DNA of 64,000 nt from Phoebastria nigripes (lineage: Eukaryota; Chordata; Aves; Procellariiformes; Diomedeidae): contig JAYKAV010000012.1 in the NCBI GenBank assembly GCA_035582835.1, positions 282,818-346,817 of the forward strand, written 5' to 3'. The notes below the pieces were generated by a model. The model did not search any database and was not told the DNA's origin. It saw only the letters and a list, made by a program, of their open reading frames with translations. The translations under genes were made by a program, and so were the position numbers. This document shows, piece after piece, positions 53,496-64,000 of this stretch (its first letter is position 1; every line of letters starts with the position of its first letter).

Positions 53496-56400
53496 GCTGC
53501 CTGCCTCCTCAACGCCTACCTTTCTCCCTACATCAGAGTTAGCTAAGCGTCTTTTGGTTTTGGTGTCTGATAACAGAGACAATGTGGAATTTCACCACTA
53601 CTCCCAATTTGACTTTTTCAATAGAAGCTGAAACTTGAAAGGAGCCCCGTGTCTCTGGAGCTCTGTACATCAACGTCTGAAGGGAGAAAACACATGAAAG
53701 TTGAAGGCCCTTTGGGAAAATCCTACCGGTTTTAGGTTGCTTCTGCCTGCTCAAACCTATAACATCTCTTCTAATCTCCCTTTCTCTGTATGTCTCCTGC
53801 CTCACTCTCTGATTGAGAACTGAATGTCGTTGAGAGGGAGAGGAGGGAAGCCTGCCTCCCATTGCCTATAGTACTGACAAGTTGTTTTCCTTTTTCCAGA
53901 ATGCTTTCATGGCCCTTTTTTGCTTCTCACTTCTTTTCCCATCTTCTCTTTCAGCGTTAATATCCGATTCCTTGAACTGATGTGTGTTACTTTATGCTTT
54001 CTGCTAGCAAACAGTGCCTCATNCATTACCTCTTGTTTTGCATCTGTCATGCTCCTTTTAAAGTACTTGAGCTACCCGGTCCAGGCTTTTGATGAGGAAA
54101 ATAATCATTCTGTTCTGCTTCTGACAAGATTCAATCAAAAGCCCCAATGTTATTTGCAGGGAAAGACTCCATCACATTTAAAAATCTGTGGGCCCTGTAA
54201 ATCCCCCTCTTCCAATTAAAACTTACCAATGTCTTCAGCTGCAAAGAAAATTAAATAGATTTTGAAGCCATTTGGATTTTTCATATTTTTTCTACCCATG
54301 CTGTCATTACAAGGAAGAAGTCTCTAATTCACCTGTCCCATCCTTTTTGCTAGAACTGACAGGTGTTTTACTATCAAACTGATTTAAAAGAGGCCTCTTA
54401 ATCAGGTGTCAGCTTTGGCCCATAAAGTCATATTAATATTTTGGATCAGATATGAGGCTCTATCTAAGACACATTAAGAAAGATTCATTAGAAACTCACT
54501 ACCCCTGGAATTTACAGCCTTCCTGGAACATAATAGCCTGGAGAAATTCCTCTTTATCTGGTTTGCTTATGTGAATTATAGCAGGTTTGCATTTAGAAGC
54601 TTTTTAGAGTACAGGTTTTACCATTATTCTGGCCTCTTTATTCTTACNATCTTCAGTAAGGATACACTGATATACTACATATATACCTGCCTTGGCAGCA
54701 GCACGATCCCTCCATGCCTACTGCGTGAGTCCAAGTGCGGCAAGAACAGCCCTAGTCCATCACTTCTCTGGGATTCTTCAATGCAAGACCTCTAGCCACT
54801 TGTTCTACAGCACACAGCACAAAGGACTCCTAATCTCTGAGCAGCTCAGTTAACATTGTGACAACAGAAATAATCACAGAAGCTGCAAATACTGCAGAAT
54901 TTGGAGCTCTCAGACCAACAGAACTGTACATTTCTGGTCTTTCAGCAATGAATCATCTTGAGTTTGTCTACTTGGAGCTGATTCACGCAGGCAAACCTAA
55001 AGCCTTATGTGGTCTTTCTCTGCAAACAGAGCATGATGTTTCTAGGACACTTCCAGTTTCACCAGCCAGAATTTATCTGATATTACTGATCAGTTTTTAG
55101 TAATAGTAATTACAACTCCACTTTGCAAAAAAATTATAATAGAAAGGAAAATCTGTGGTAGGAAAGGGATAAAAAAAAGTCAGCTGGTTTACAATATTGG
55201 TCTACTAAGTTATCTTAGTAGAGTTAGCTACAGACTGGGTCTTGGACAGCCTAAATTGCTCTCAGGCTGTATTGCCTAGCATTTCCAGTTGAGCAGATAC
55301 CTCATAAGGAGCTAAATATGAAGCCAGCCAGAGTCAGACAAGAGGAAAGAACAGGGAGCAGGATTTGGCTGGAAATTAAGTTGATTAAGTGTGGGCTCCA
55401 GATTTGTGTTTCATTCTCCTTGTCTGGATGACACAGTGCATAAGCATTTAAATATTTATTGTGACGAACCAAAACCTCTTTGACTACATTTGACATGAAT
55501 ATCATAGCCCAATATAACTAACCGTTGCCCATAAAGCAATGAGAGGAAAGCACTGTGATATCCTCTGCTGACACATAATTATGAAAAAAATAGGCTTCCT
55601 CCTCCTCCATCGGCACTCTTGGTGTTAATCTCTATATTGGCTGAAGACAATATCATATAATGAATAAAGGAATGTTGATTCATTTTCATACTTTAGATTT
55701 GAATTCAGACTAGCATAATTATGGTCTTTATGGAGATCAAACTGATTTGGTATCATAAAGAAATACATTTTAACTTCATATAAAACATTTCATAACAAGA
55801 GTTTATATTTGCTTTCAAGAACCATGCTGAGGATTCGCACACAAGTTTTAAGTATAAAAATGATACATTTAATCAAATATTTGTATTCAAATAGATTTAA
55901 AAAATCTGAATTATTTAAATCTTAACAAAAGTAAACAGTCCTACAAAGATTCATTTGTCATATGTATCTCTGGAGAAATCATGGTGACTGGTATTGAATC
56001 TGGAGAATGGGGGAGAAATATATGGCCATTCTCTATACAAAATGCAAAAGGATGCATCAGGAAATTAGAAATGACCAGCCTGACCTTTTCTATAAATAAG
56101 AGATGGACTCACAGTACACCATTGGCTCTTAAAGTGCACATCATTTCTCACAAATTTGGTGTTATTCTCTGTTGCGGATCAGGCAGCAAGAAAAGGATAT
56201 TAAAGAGAAAACAAAATGATAGCATGAAGCCACCTTTACTAAAATTCATGGACAATATTTTTGTGATAGGGACTGTGATGTGTCTGCTGTAAAGGAGCTG
56301 TTAGNGTACACGGAAACTATTGTGTCCTTATTAGACACAATAAGGGTCTGCCGTATTAAGGACATTGGAAGGGGATAAAAGACCCAAGATGTTCAAAAGT

Positions 56401-57952
56401 CTGCAAATGACAAATGAGTCTAAATTCCATTTAGAACTCATTATGGGAATTTAATTCCAGATTTACCAAAATATTTACATTTTTATCAGCTAAACCAGGG
56501 ATTTTTATGTACATCAGGTAGCTCACCACTGTTAATTTCGGTTCCACACAGCTACATTGATTTAAAAAATGGAACAATGCTCCCTAGGTCATTTTGGTGC
56601 TTTAGAAAAGCTTTTCACTGGCAGTTCTGGGAAGGTAACGAGAATGTCTAACAGGCTAAGTAAATTAACCCAGAAGGGAAGAAAATTCCTACCAAAGAAA
56701 GATAAGTCAAAGGATCAATTGTAGAAACAGTGAAAAAAGAAGTCTTAAAATTTGTCAAGGGATTAAAAATAGAAGAGTAGCAGGAAAAGAAACAAAGATT
56801 ATTTAACTATATCCAGCCACCACCTCTGAGAGCCACTCTGCCTTGCCCTGCACGGTTTGCTGAACAAATTGTCTTCTCCCCTACTCCCCACAACAAGACA
56901 GACTACCATGAGAAATAGAAATAGTTCTGGTTTACTTTACAATCATTGGATTCTGAAAGCATGAAATAAAGAAAAAATAATTTGGGGTCTTAGGTCAATA
57001 TTGGGAGATGTGTAATCCTTCCGATCAGAAAGTTGGAACTGTAAGATCTGAGTTATTTATTTTGCCTATAGCATCTTGCTCTATGACTAAAGACCCCTGG
57101 AAGAGCCACAATATAAAGAATAAAAAAAATTATGAATTTAAGCTCTAGACAGAGGTAAGGGCTGAAACGCATGCTTATCTTTAGGTATTTGAGTAACCCC
57201 ACCAAAAGCAAACAGCAAGGCCCTATCATGTCTTGAATGTAGTTGAGCGACAGCTTCCTTCATTGGGTTTGCTTCATATTTTCTGAGATTTTCACCTGTG
57301 TCCACTAGTTACGGATAAGTCATGAAATATTTGGAGTTTACTCTAAGTTCACATATAGTCTGCAAAGTTTAATAGAATGAAAAAGTTATGGAAATTGATA
57401 CTTTTTATGTGATTTACTGCATTTTATGGTCTGTTATGTCACTTTTAACATCACATATAATGTTCAGCCAAATTTAATATTTTGTCTTCAAACCACTAGC
57501 TCATCTCAGCTGTTTTACTAGCCTGGCTTACTTTATATCCTAAACTGAGAGGATGTATTTTTTCTTTCTAGTATGCCAAAGCTATCTCCTTTATAACATG
57601 AGATATTCTTAAAATGAGATATGTCTACCCAAACAGCTATTGTGGTATAAAACAAATCAATCTTTTTTGACTGCTATTTTGAATTTTACTCCAATTCTCT
57701 TGAAGGCTATTTCTCACAGGTACTGCTCATGAAAACACACTCACAGCTGGGCTGACTTTCTGAGTTTCAAAGGATATTCAGTATAAAACATGCTAACAGA
57801 CACATAGGGATGGGCATCTCGATTAAGACATGTGGAAAACATTGTGATTATCAGATGCCGTCCTTAAAAAGGCTTCTGGTCAAAAAAGCTTAAGTATAAA
57901 ACATTTTCATTTGTTCATGACTGTCTAGAGTTTTTCCAGATGTTCTTTGCTT

Positions 57953-58000
57953 TAGATCCACTGAAGTAGAAAAGTCTGACTACATTCATCAGTAAAAAAC
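57953..58000. repeat. Possible fragment of palindromic amniote repeat
   Basis: The sequence tagatccactgaagtagaaaagtctgactac has the gatcc..tgaagt..tgact layout of the other relics. It is short and degraded, so the call is weak. Confidence 0.25.
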
Positions 58001-59908
58001 AATTTTACTCCTAGAAAGATGGGGCTGTTAACTTCTGGTTTAGTTAAAAATATTTCAGATATGAAATAAAGATTAAAAATCAACAATATTTTAAAAAATT
58101 AAGTATTATATTCTCATTACTTCAGATAAAAACTATTCATACAATTCCAGGATTAGCACTGTCAGAAAAACAGCAAGTGTCACAAAAAGATGAAAGCTGA
58201 CAACAATGCTGATCGGGCTTTTTTAAAATTTAGAGGAAATAGATTGAAGTGGTTGAAAAGTACAAAAGGAGATGAATACNTATACAGCTGGTAGCAGATA
58301 CAGACGATCTGATTTTTGACGTGCGCTCTGCGCAGTTGCTTATGGCCCTGCAGAAGGCGCTTGGGTTGACAAGGTGCCCGCAGCCAGAGCTGACCTGGCT
58401 CGGGTGAAGCTTGGGGAACTGCCTGGGGGGGGCACGCTGAGTTAATGCATCAGGACAGCTGATCATCTTTGGGGATGCAGAAGGAGACTCTGCTGATGTC
58501 AGTAGCGCAAGACCTATTCGTAGCAGCTGAGAAAATCCTCTAGGAGTTGAGCTANAGAGCAAGAGGATTGCACTTGGCAACCTGGGGACTGAAGTGATGA
58601 CACAAGCTGCGGTGAAGCAGTGGCCTTTGGGAAGTAGGTTGTACCTTCCCTCTCTCNTTACCAACAAGCAGATAAAACAGGTGAATAAAATCAGACATGA
58701 TTGCTGCCAACATTTATGTTGCTTCCAGAATACCACTGTAGAGCAACTAGTTTTTTGGGTTAATACCTCTTCTTCCCAGCCGTGTAACTGTACTGCAAAC
58801 TTTCTAGGTTTCTTGGACTCATGTAAGACATCGGAGAACTGGAGGATGGTCCAGTTACTAAGCTTTATTCAAGGATCTGGGATCATTTATTTGTTCTGAC
58901 ACTAGCACTGGGTTATAGCTGTGAAAAAATCACTTAATCTCCATGAAAGTTTTCCTTGTAGGAACCTCTGAGATTCTGAGGAAGCAAATGGGTCTCACCC
59001 CAGCCCACAAGTCTGTTATCCCCTTGTTTTTACATGCTGCAATTAGACTCTGTGGGTCACCGGGAGGATACAGGTTCTAGTGAAAATGATGAATAATCAA
59101 CCTTTGTTTAACGCTACTTCTGTTTTAAAAGGGCCCAAAGAGGGGGGAAAAACAAAACAAAAAACCCCAAACCAAACCCCGAAACCAGGCCAGCTAAAGT
59201 ATACAAAAGTAACATATCAAAGGATGTGAAGGGTTAGAGGAGAAGGAAATGACTGATTCCCATAGACTGTGATGTGACCTTCTGGACCCCATCACCAGAA
59301 AGAGGCCAAATGGCAAAGGAAAGCCCAGGACCACTGCCCTGCCACGACGTACCTCCCGATCTAGAAGCTATTTGCGGGTCTGCCAGAGGTCCTCACTCTC
59401 CCTCTCCCATGGTATACACCCTCACGGACCGAAGCGAAACATCTGTGTTGCCAGAGTTTGGCTGCAGTCAATGAGCTGCCTGTCTTTCAAAGGGTGACGT
59501 GAGGCCGACACATCCACTTCACCGGGCGAGCAGAGAGGTAGAAGCATCAAACACAGAAAGCCACAACTTCATCCTTTCCTGCTTCCAGTCGTGATCTAAA
59601 GCACAAGTATGAGGTAGATGGGGGAGATTTAATAGATGGCCAAATAACTTCCATAGGAAATATGCAAAGAAGTTAGTCTTCACTGTCACTTGCAAAATAA
59701 ATCACCAACACCTGGGATATGCGGTTTTATTATCAATCAGGCTTGAAATGTTTCCTCCTTAATAGCCAAATTTCTGGAGGTGGATTCTCTGCTGAATATA
59801 ATAGCAGACCTTAACTCTTGACCAAAAGAAAAAGACACCAAAGGACACTTTTATGTGTAAGGACACGCTAAAGATGTCTAATCTTAAATTACTGTTTTTC
59901 TTTCACAG

Positions 59909-60035
59909 GGGAAGAAACCCTTCATGGTCCTATTTTTATCCAAGAACCATATGATATCACTTATTCCATGGGCTCAGCAAATCCAGAAATCCTACTGAAC
60001 TGTACAGCTAAAGGATATCCACTCCCATACTACAG
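59909..60035 (+). CDS. CNTN6: Contactin-6 exon: mature N-terminus and first half of Ig domain 1
   Basis: The acceptor AG is at 59907-59908 after actgtttttctttcacag, with a candidate branch point (ctaat, A at 59881) 27 bases before the exon. The donor is cag|gtgaag at 60036. The 127-base exon starts with two bases that complete the Gly codon opened at 33175, and it ends after two bases of an Arg codon. It encodes residues 19-61. The GPIFIQEP block (25-32) is the contactin Ig1 lead-in, and LLNCTAKGYPLPYYR (47-61) carries the first Ig cysteine, Cys50. The following exon should supply the Trp core and second cysteine, but I do not find it before 64000. From memory, the HGPIFIQEP part also matches contactin-4. 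The NC.A.GYP.P.YR part and the signal exon fit contactin-6, whereas contactins 3, 4 and 5 have a GNP-type motif here. The family is certain and the paralog very likely. Confidence 0.87.
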
Positions 60036-63000
60036 GTGAAGTCAACTTTGGAAAAGTATTGTCTCACTGTAAATCTTTTAACTGTGTTTTAATCAGTAGT
60101 ACACCATCATACATACCTCAAAATGTGTCGAGCACTTACAGCGAGAGTATACATAGGTATAGTAAATTTGAGAAATGAAGGAAAAATATTTTTGCTAGTC
60201 TACCATTAAGAAAATTAACACAGGAAAAGAAAGCACATCATTGAAAATTGTCCCCAAAGTATTTTAAAACATACAAAATTACTTCTGAATCCACAAAACA
60301 GCCGTGAAAAATGGAAAAATGGAAATGCTGTGCATCTGTATTTGATAAAACTTTCCGTACATCAATAAATGCTTGGAAAGCAAAAGAGCAACATCCTTGC
60401 CCATTTCTAATTCTAACATTTCATGTATATATTTATAGTGTTTATTTAGAGAAACAGCAAGGCACAGCTCTGATATCTAGCTTACAATACTCTGTAGACT
60501 CACTTAATAAAACCTTGGTACATAGGATTTTTTGTTTATTCAGTAACTATGGACTCACCATTTAAAACGTAGCTCGTTGCACCAAGGATCTGGAAACCTG
60601 AGTCTAATGAAAGGAAAAGCTGGAAATCTGGAAAAAAAATGACAGTGTGATTTCTTCAGAAAAGAATGGGGAAAATAATGGTCTGGGAAAAAGAAAATTA
60701 AAAAAAAAAAAGAAATCATTCATGCAAGACATGAAAGAAAATTGTGTCCTACCAAATACTTACACAGTATTTATTCAATAGCTTTTAATTGCTCACACAA
60801 CAGTTTCCTCTGTAAAGTACCACTACTGGTTATCAACTTGGCTTTTGTACTTCATGTATTAATTTGTTTCCAAATATTGTGCTAGCAAAGGAATACTTTA
60901 TCTCCTTTTCACAGTGTAACTTCTCTTCCTATGAGTAGAAATCCCCACCCATTTCCCACCCCATTTGTTCTTCCTGTTTTCAACATGAACATCTACTGGT
61001 TCATGTCATGAATTTCAAGTCTTTCCAGTTCATCGATCCATCTGCTTCATATCCATTTATACAGGCAGCTTCCTCAGAGACCTATAAAAATTATTGACTC
61101 TTGTATTCCAACCATGGACTCCTCACATGCACAAATAGCAGATACAGCAGGTTTCATCAGGCAGGAGAGCTATGAAGTCTCCTCCCATCGTATATCTGAT
61201 ATTCATATTTTCTCTTTCACTTTTTTCCTACCCATCCATTAATTAGACTCATTATTTTCTTTGCACTATAAGGACGTTTTGCAAAGCCTCAGTTACTCTA
61301 GTAAGACAAGATCAACATCTGGGGATGGTCCTGAACCATCTAGGTCAATTAGAAGNTATCAGACTATCACTGCTGCTATTACAACCTGGGAGCTTTTCAC
61401 CATGGCTTGAAAGGAATGGGGAGTCTTCAGCACTTTTCTTTGATTTCACTAGAGAAAATGACAGTTTTGTCAGATAAGGATTGAGCCCATATATATAAAG
61501 TTCCAACAATTTTAGCTAAATCAAGCACAGTATGAAATTTTAATCATATCCTTTGTTGAGTGATGGAAAAGAACAGCAAGGACTACTGCAAGGATTTTCT
61601 TTGATTCAGAAATACAGAACGACTACAACAGGAATAAAGTTATATACAAGCTAATTTGCTATTTAGCACCTTTTACATAAATAAATATGGTGATTAATAC
61701 CTTTTCCTTAAAGAAGAAACGCTTAGCATTTCCTAAAGTTTTTATTTTATTATGTACTATATTAGTCTTATAGACTCATCGAATATAGTAGTAACTTTTC
61801 GCATCTTCATTTCAAAAATCCTGTGAGTCTAACAACCACAATGCAAGAATTGTATAGAATTGAAGTAGGCATAAGGGCTAAGTAATAAAAAATGAGACAC
61901 ACTGATTTCCTGTTGGACACTGTTGGAAGTAACAGAGAACATAGATCTGATTACAATGGAAACAAAAATATGGATAGAAGTATCTCTAAAATCAGTGTAT
62001 TTTATCTATTATGCCTTTTTCTATAAAGTCAAAATTGTTTATAACATCGGGTACATTATTTCAACTGTTTCCCTGTGTGATGTTGGTGGTAAAGAAACAT
62101 AACCTTTCAAATTACATTTATAATTTTTTGCACTTAAGCTTTTCTGTTATAGTTGATTGAGGGTTTATCATCAACTAACTTAAGTAACAAGTTTTACTTC
62201 TTTTTCTGCTTACAGCCTATCCATGAACATATCGCAGTTCCACAGTTTTTCTTCCATTAAGTCATTCAGTTCAGTACAGCTATAGCCTTCCTCCACGCTG
62301 AAAAAAACAAAAAACCCCCACAGAAATAAGTCACCCAGAGCCTGCCAAGCAAGTGTTTTAGGCAGTATTTTGACATTTCCTGTTTGGTCTCAGGTGCTTA
62401 NTTCTAACTCTTTTTCTGAACTTACATTCAGTATCCAGAGTAATCACATAATCTAGCATTTTCATGCAAGTTTGAAATTGAGGATTTTTTTCCCCTCAAT
62501 AATCTTCACGGAGAGCAGTCAATTGAACAAATAAATACAAAATCCAAGGACAGCATAAGCATTATTCATTATAACAGTATTTTAATATTTCAGCATAACT
62601 TAGAATGATGCAGTAAAATAAGATAAAGAGATTCAAATTCAGTCCAAATCAAAGTACCACAGAAGATAACTGTAACAGACAAATAAAAGTGAGGGGAACA
62701 GAAGCACAAAGTCTACGATGATTGCAAATGACATAAAATATGTTTATAATCATTGCATAAAATTGTAGAACGATTCCCAGTAACCCCAAAAATATATTTA
62801 TCTTATTCATACCCTTGAAAAACAAATGACAACCCTGCTATAGTGCACTTGTTCACTAAAATGCTGTCCCTTGACTCATTGCAGATTCTGCTTCAAAAGT
62901 GGAGTAGAATTAAAAATGCTTTCAACCTCTGTTGTCTTGTACACAGTCAATAGCTTTTAAACTTTCTATTTTCGTCCTCTATGGAAATACTGTGTACCAG

Positions 63001-64000
63001 GGGGTTTTGCAAGTTTTTTTCCCAATTACAAGAAAGTCTCAGGTGACTTGGCAGGACATTTCCATTTGAATGCAAATAATCTAAGAAACATAGAACACAA
63101 TGAAGACTTAAAAAAAGTGTATTTTTATTATCGCAGTACACTGAAAAGTTAATTAAATCATGTATGCATATATCCACACAGAAAGTAGTTCAACTTAGGG
63201 AAAGATATATACAAGTAAGACCTTCTAGCTATGACAACTTTGGTACAAAATCATGACGCAGCCATGCGTGCTTTGTAAAACTTCCAGGATTTTACTTACA
63301 GCGCTGGAGAAAGCTCTTTCAGCAGGAAATTCTAATAGTCCTAAATGTATCTTTTTTTAAAGGCAAGTAAAACAGATTAATGAAATATTGCATTTGAATT
63401 TTTTGAATTTGCACATTGCCTAAGTGGAATCTTTCACTAATTCCTTAATTGCTTCAACATTCATACTTTGATAGTTTCACNGAAATTGATACACCTTCAC
63501 ATTTCATTTCCAAAAAGAAGTCACATCTTCTAAAAGAAAATGTTTCCTTTTTCTGAATAGCTTCTATGGAAAAAATACTCTTTTCCACATTCATTAATCA
63601 TAGAAATGGGACTCATTTAATTATAGCTACTTAGACATTACATAGCACTCTGTAGTATCCTTACAGATGTAATCAGAAATTTCCTGGTTAATTATCCACT
63701 TACCAGAAATCATAATCTTATGTCAAAAGTTAAAATTTTCCCTACCAAAATATCAAAGATCGTAGGTGACCAAACAACACTTTTATCTCCCTGAAACAAA
63801 CTTCTTGCTCTGAAGCTCATTATCAGCCTCTGTAAGTGTTGGATTGCAAGCCAGATGCCTCGTGCCTGTATTTTTTCTATAAAGTGGTGGCTCCAGGCTG
63901 AGCACTCTGTCTCCTCAGCTCTGCTGGATTTACTTGAACATGGGTCGAGGTGTAGGGAGAGGTGTCAGGATTGTGGTGTCAGTAGATACATGGCCCAGAA
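60036..64000 (+). other. CNTN6: Start of the next CNTN6 intron, running off the window
   Basis: This stretch begins with the donor gtgaag after the first Ig half-exon. The expected continuation, a Trp-containing strand followed by the second Ig cysteine and a tyrosine-corner motif, was searched for by eye on the + strand and not found. The intron therefore continues past the window. It holds A-rich tracts, for example around 60697-60712, and otherwise nothing I can name. Confidence 0.75.

Larger units (their letters stand above)
33176..59908 (+). other. CNTN6: CNTN6 intron between signal-peptide exon and first Ig exon
   Basis: This is a phase 1 GT-AG intron of 26,733 bases. The phase agrees between the two flanking coding pieces. 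It is AT-rich and I recognise no coding exon inside it. It contains the relics, tracts and candidate elements listed separately. Open frames inside it, such as 43461-43889 (+) and 58230-58736 (-), show no domain that I recognise. Confidence 0.82.

Noticed and set aside
58230..58736. Minus-strand 168-codon frame as a gene
   Set aside because: No recognised domain and no supporting splice or promoter signal. The block is GC-rich, which lowers the chance of stops. Kept only as a finding.
59909..60035. Assignment of the Ig1 exon to contactin-4
   Set aside because: The HGPIFIQEP stretch suits contactin-4, but the GYPLPYYR end and the signal peptide exon (LLWKL..LLP) fit contactin-6 as I recall both. 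One gene must own both exons, since they join in phase.
60697..60712. Poly-A tract as the tail of a processed pseudogene
   Set aside because: No recognisable coding remnant or target-site duplication next to it.
62885..62925. Possible second half of the Ig1 domain (aag tgg agt aga)
   Set aside because: A Trp-like start is present, but there is no acceptor in the right place, no tyrosine-corner motif and no second cysteine in frame.

Overview
This window is vertebrate nuclear DNA, most likely from a bird or another sauropsid. It is AT-rich and gene-poor, with no bacterial gene spacing and no long open frames. Single unresolved bases (n) are scattered through it. The repeats point the same way: one decayed CR1-type LINE tail and several worn copies of short palindromic repeats that I recall from archosaur and turtle genomes. 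The species cannot be named from this.

I can support only one protein-coding gene. It is the 5' part of contactin-6 (CNTN6, also called NB-3), on the + strand. Exon 33041-33175 carries the end of the 5' UTR, the start codon and the signal peptide. Exon 59909-60035 carries the start of the mature protein and the first half of the first Ig domain. The two join in phase (one base, then two bases, making a Gly codon) and encode 60 full residues plus two bases of codon 61. The rest of the gene lies beyond base 64000. The start exon has a good splice acceptor in front of its UTR, so at least one non-coding first exon and the promoter lie further upstream. I could not place them. A short upstream reading frame overlaps the start codon.

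Layout: 1-33040 is upstream DNA, which is either intergenic or the first non-coding intron. It holds a (GGTAT)n microsatellite, palindromic repeat relics and the CR1 relic at about 31060-31715. Bases 33176-59908 form a 26.7 kb intron with more palindromic relics, a C14 run, T-rich tracts and two stretches that look like candidate regulatory elements. Bases 60036-64000 are the start of the next intron.

Contactin-6 is a GPI-anchored neural adhesion molecule of the immunoglobulin superfamily. In amniotes I know of, the gene order is CHL1 - CNTN6 - CNTN4, a region with large introns and long intergenic gaps, which fits what is seen. The other open frames of 60-170 codons show no recognisable domain, no splice logic or are broken, and I treat them as chance. 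I found no previously undescribed system. The most useful points are the overlapping upstream frame, the family of palindromic relics and the candidate non-coding elements.
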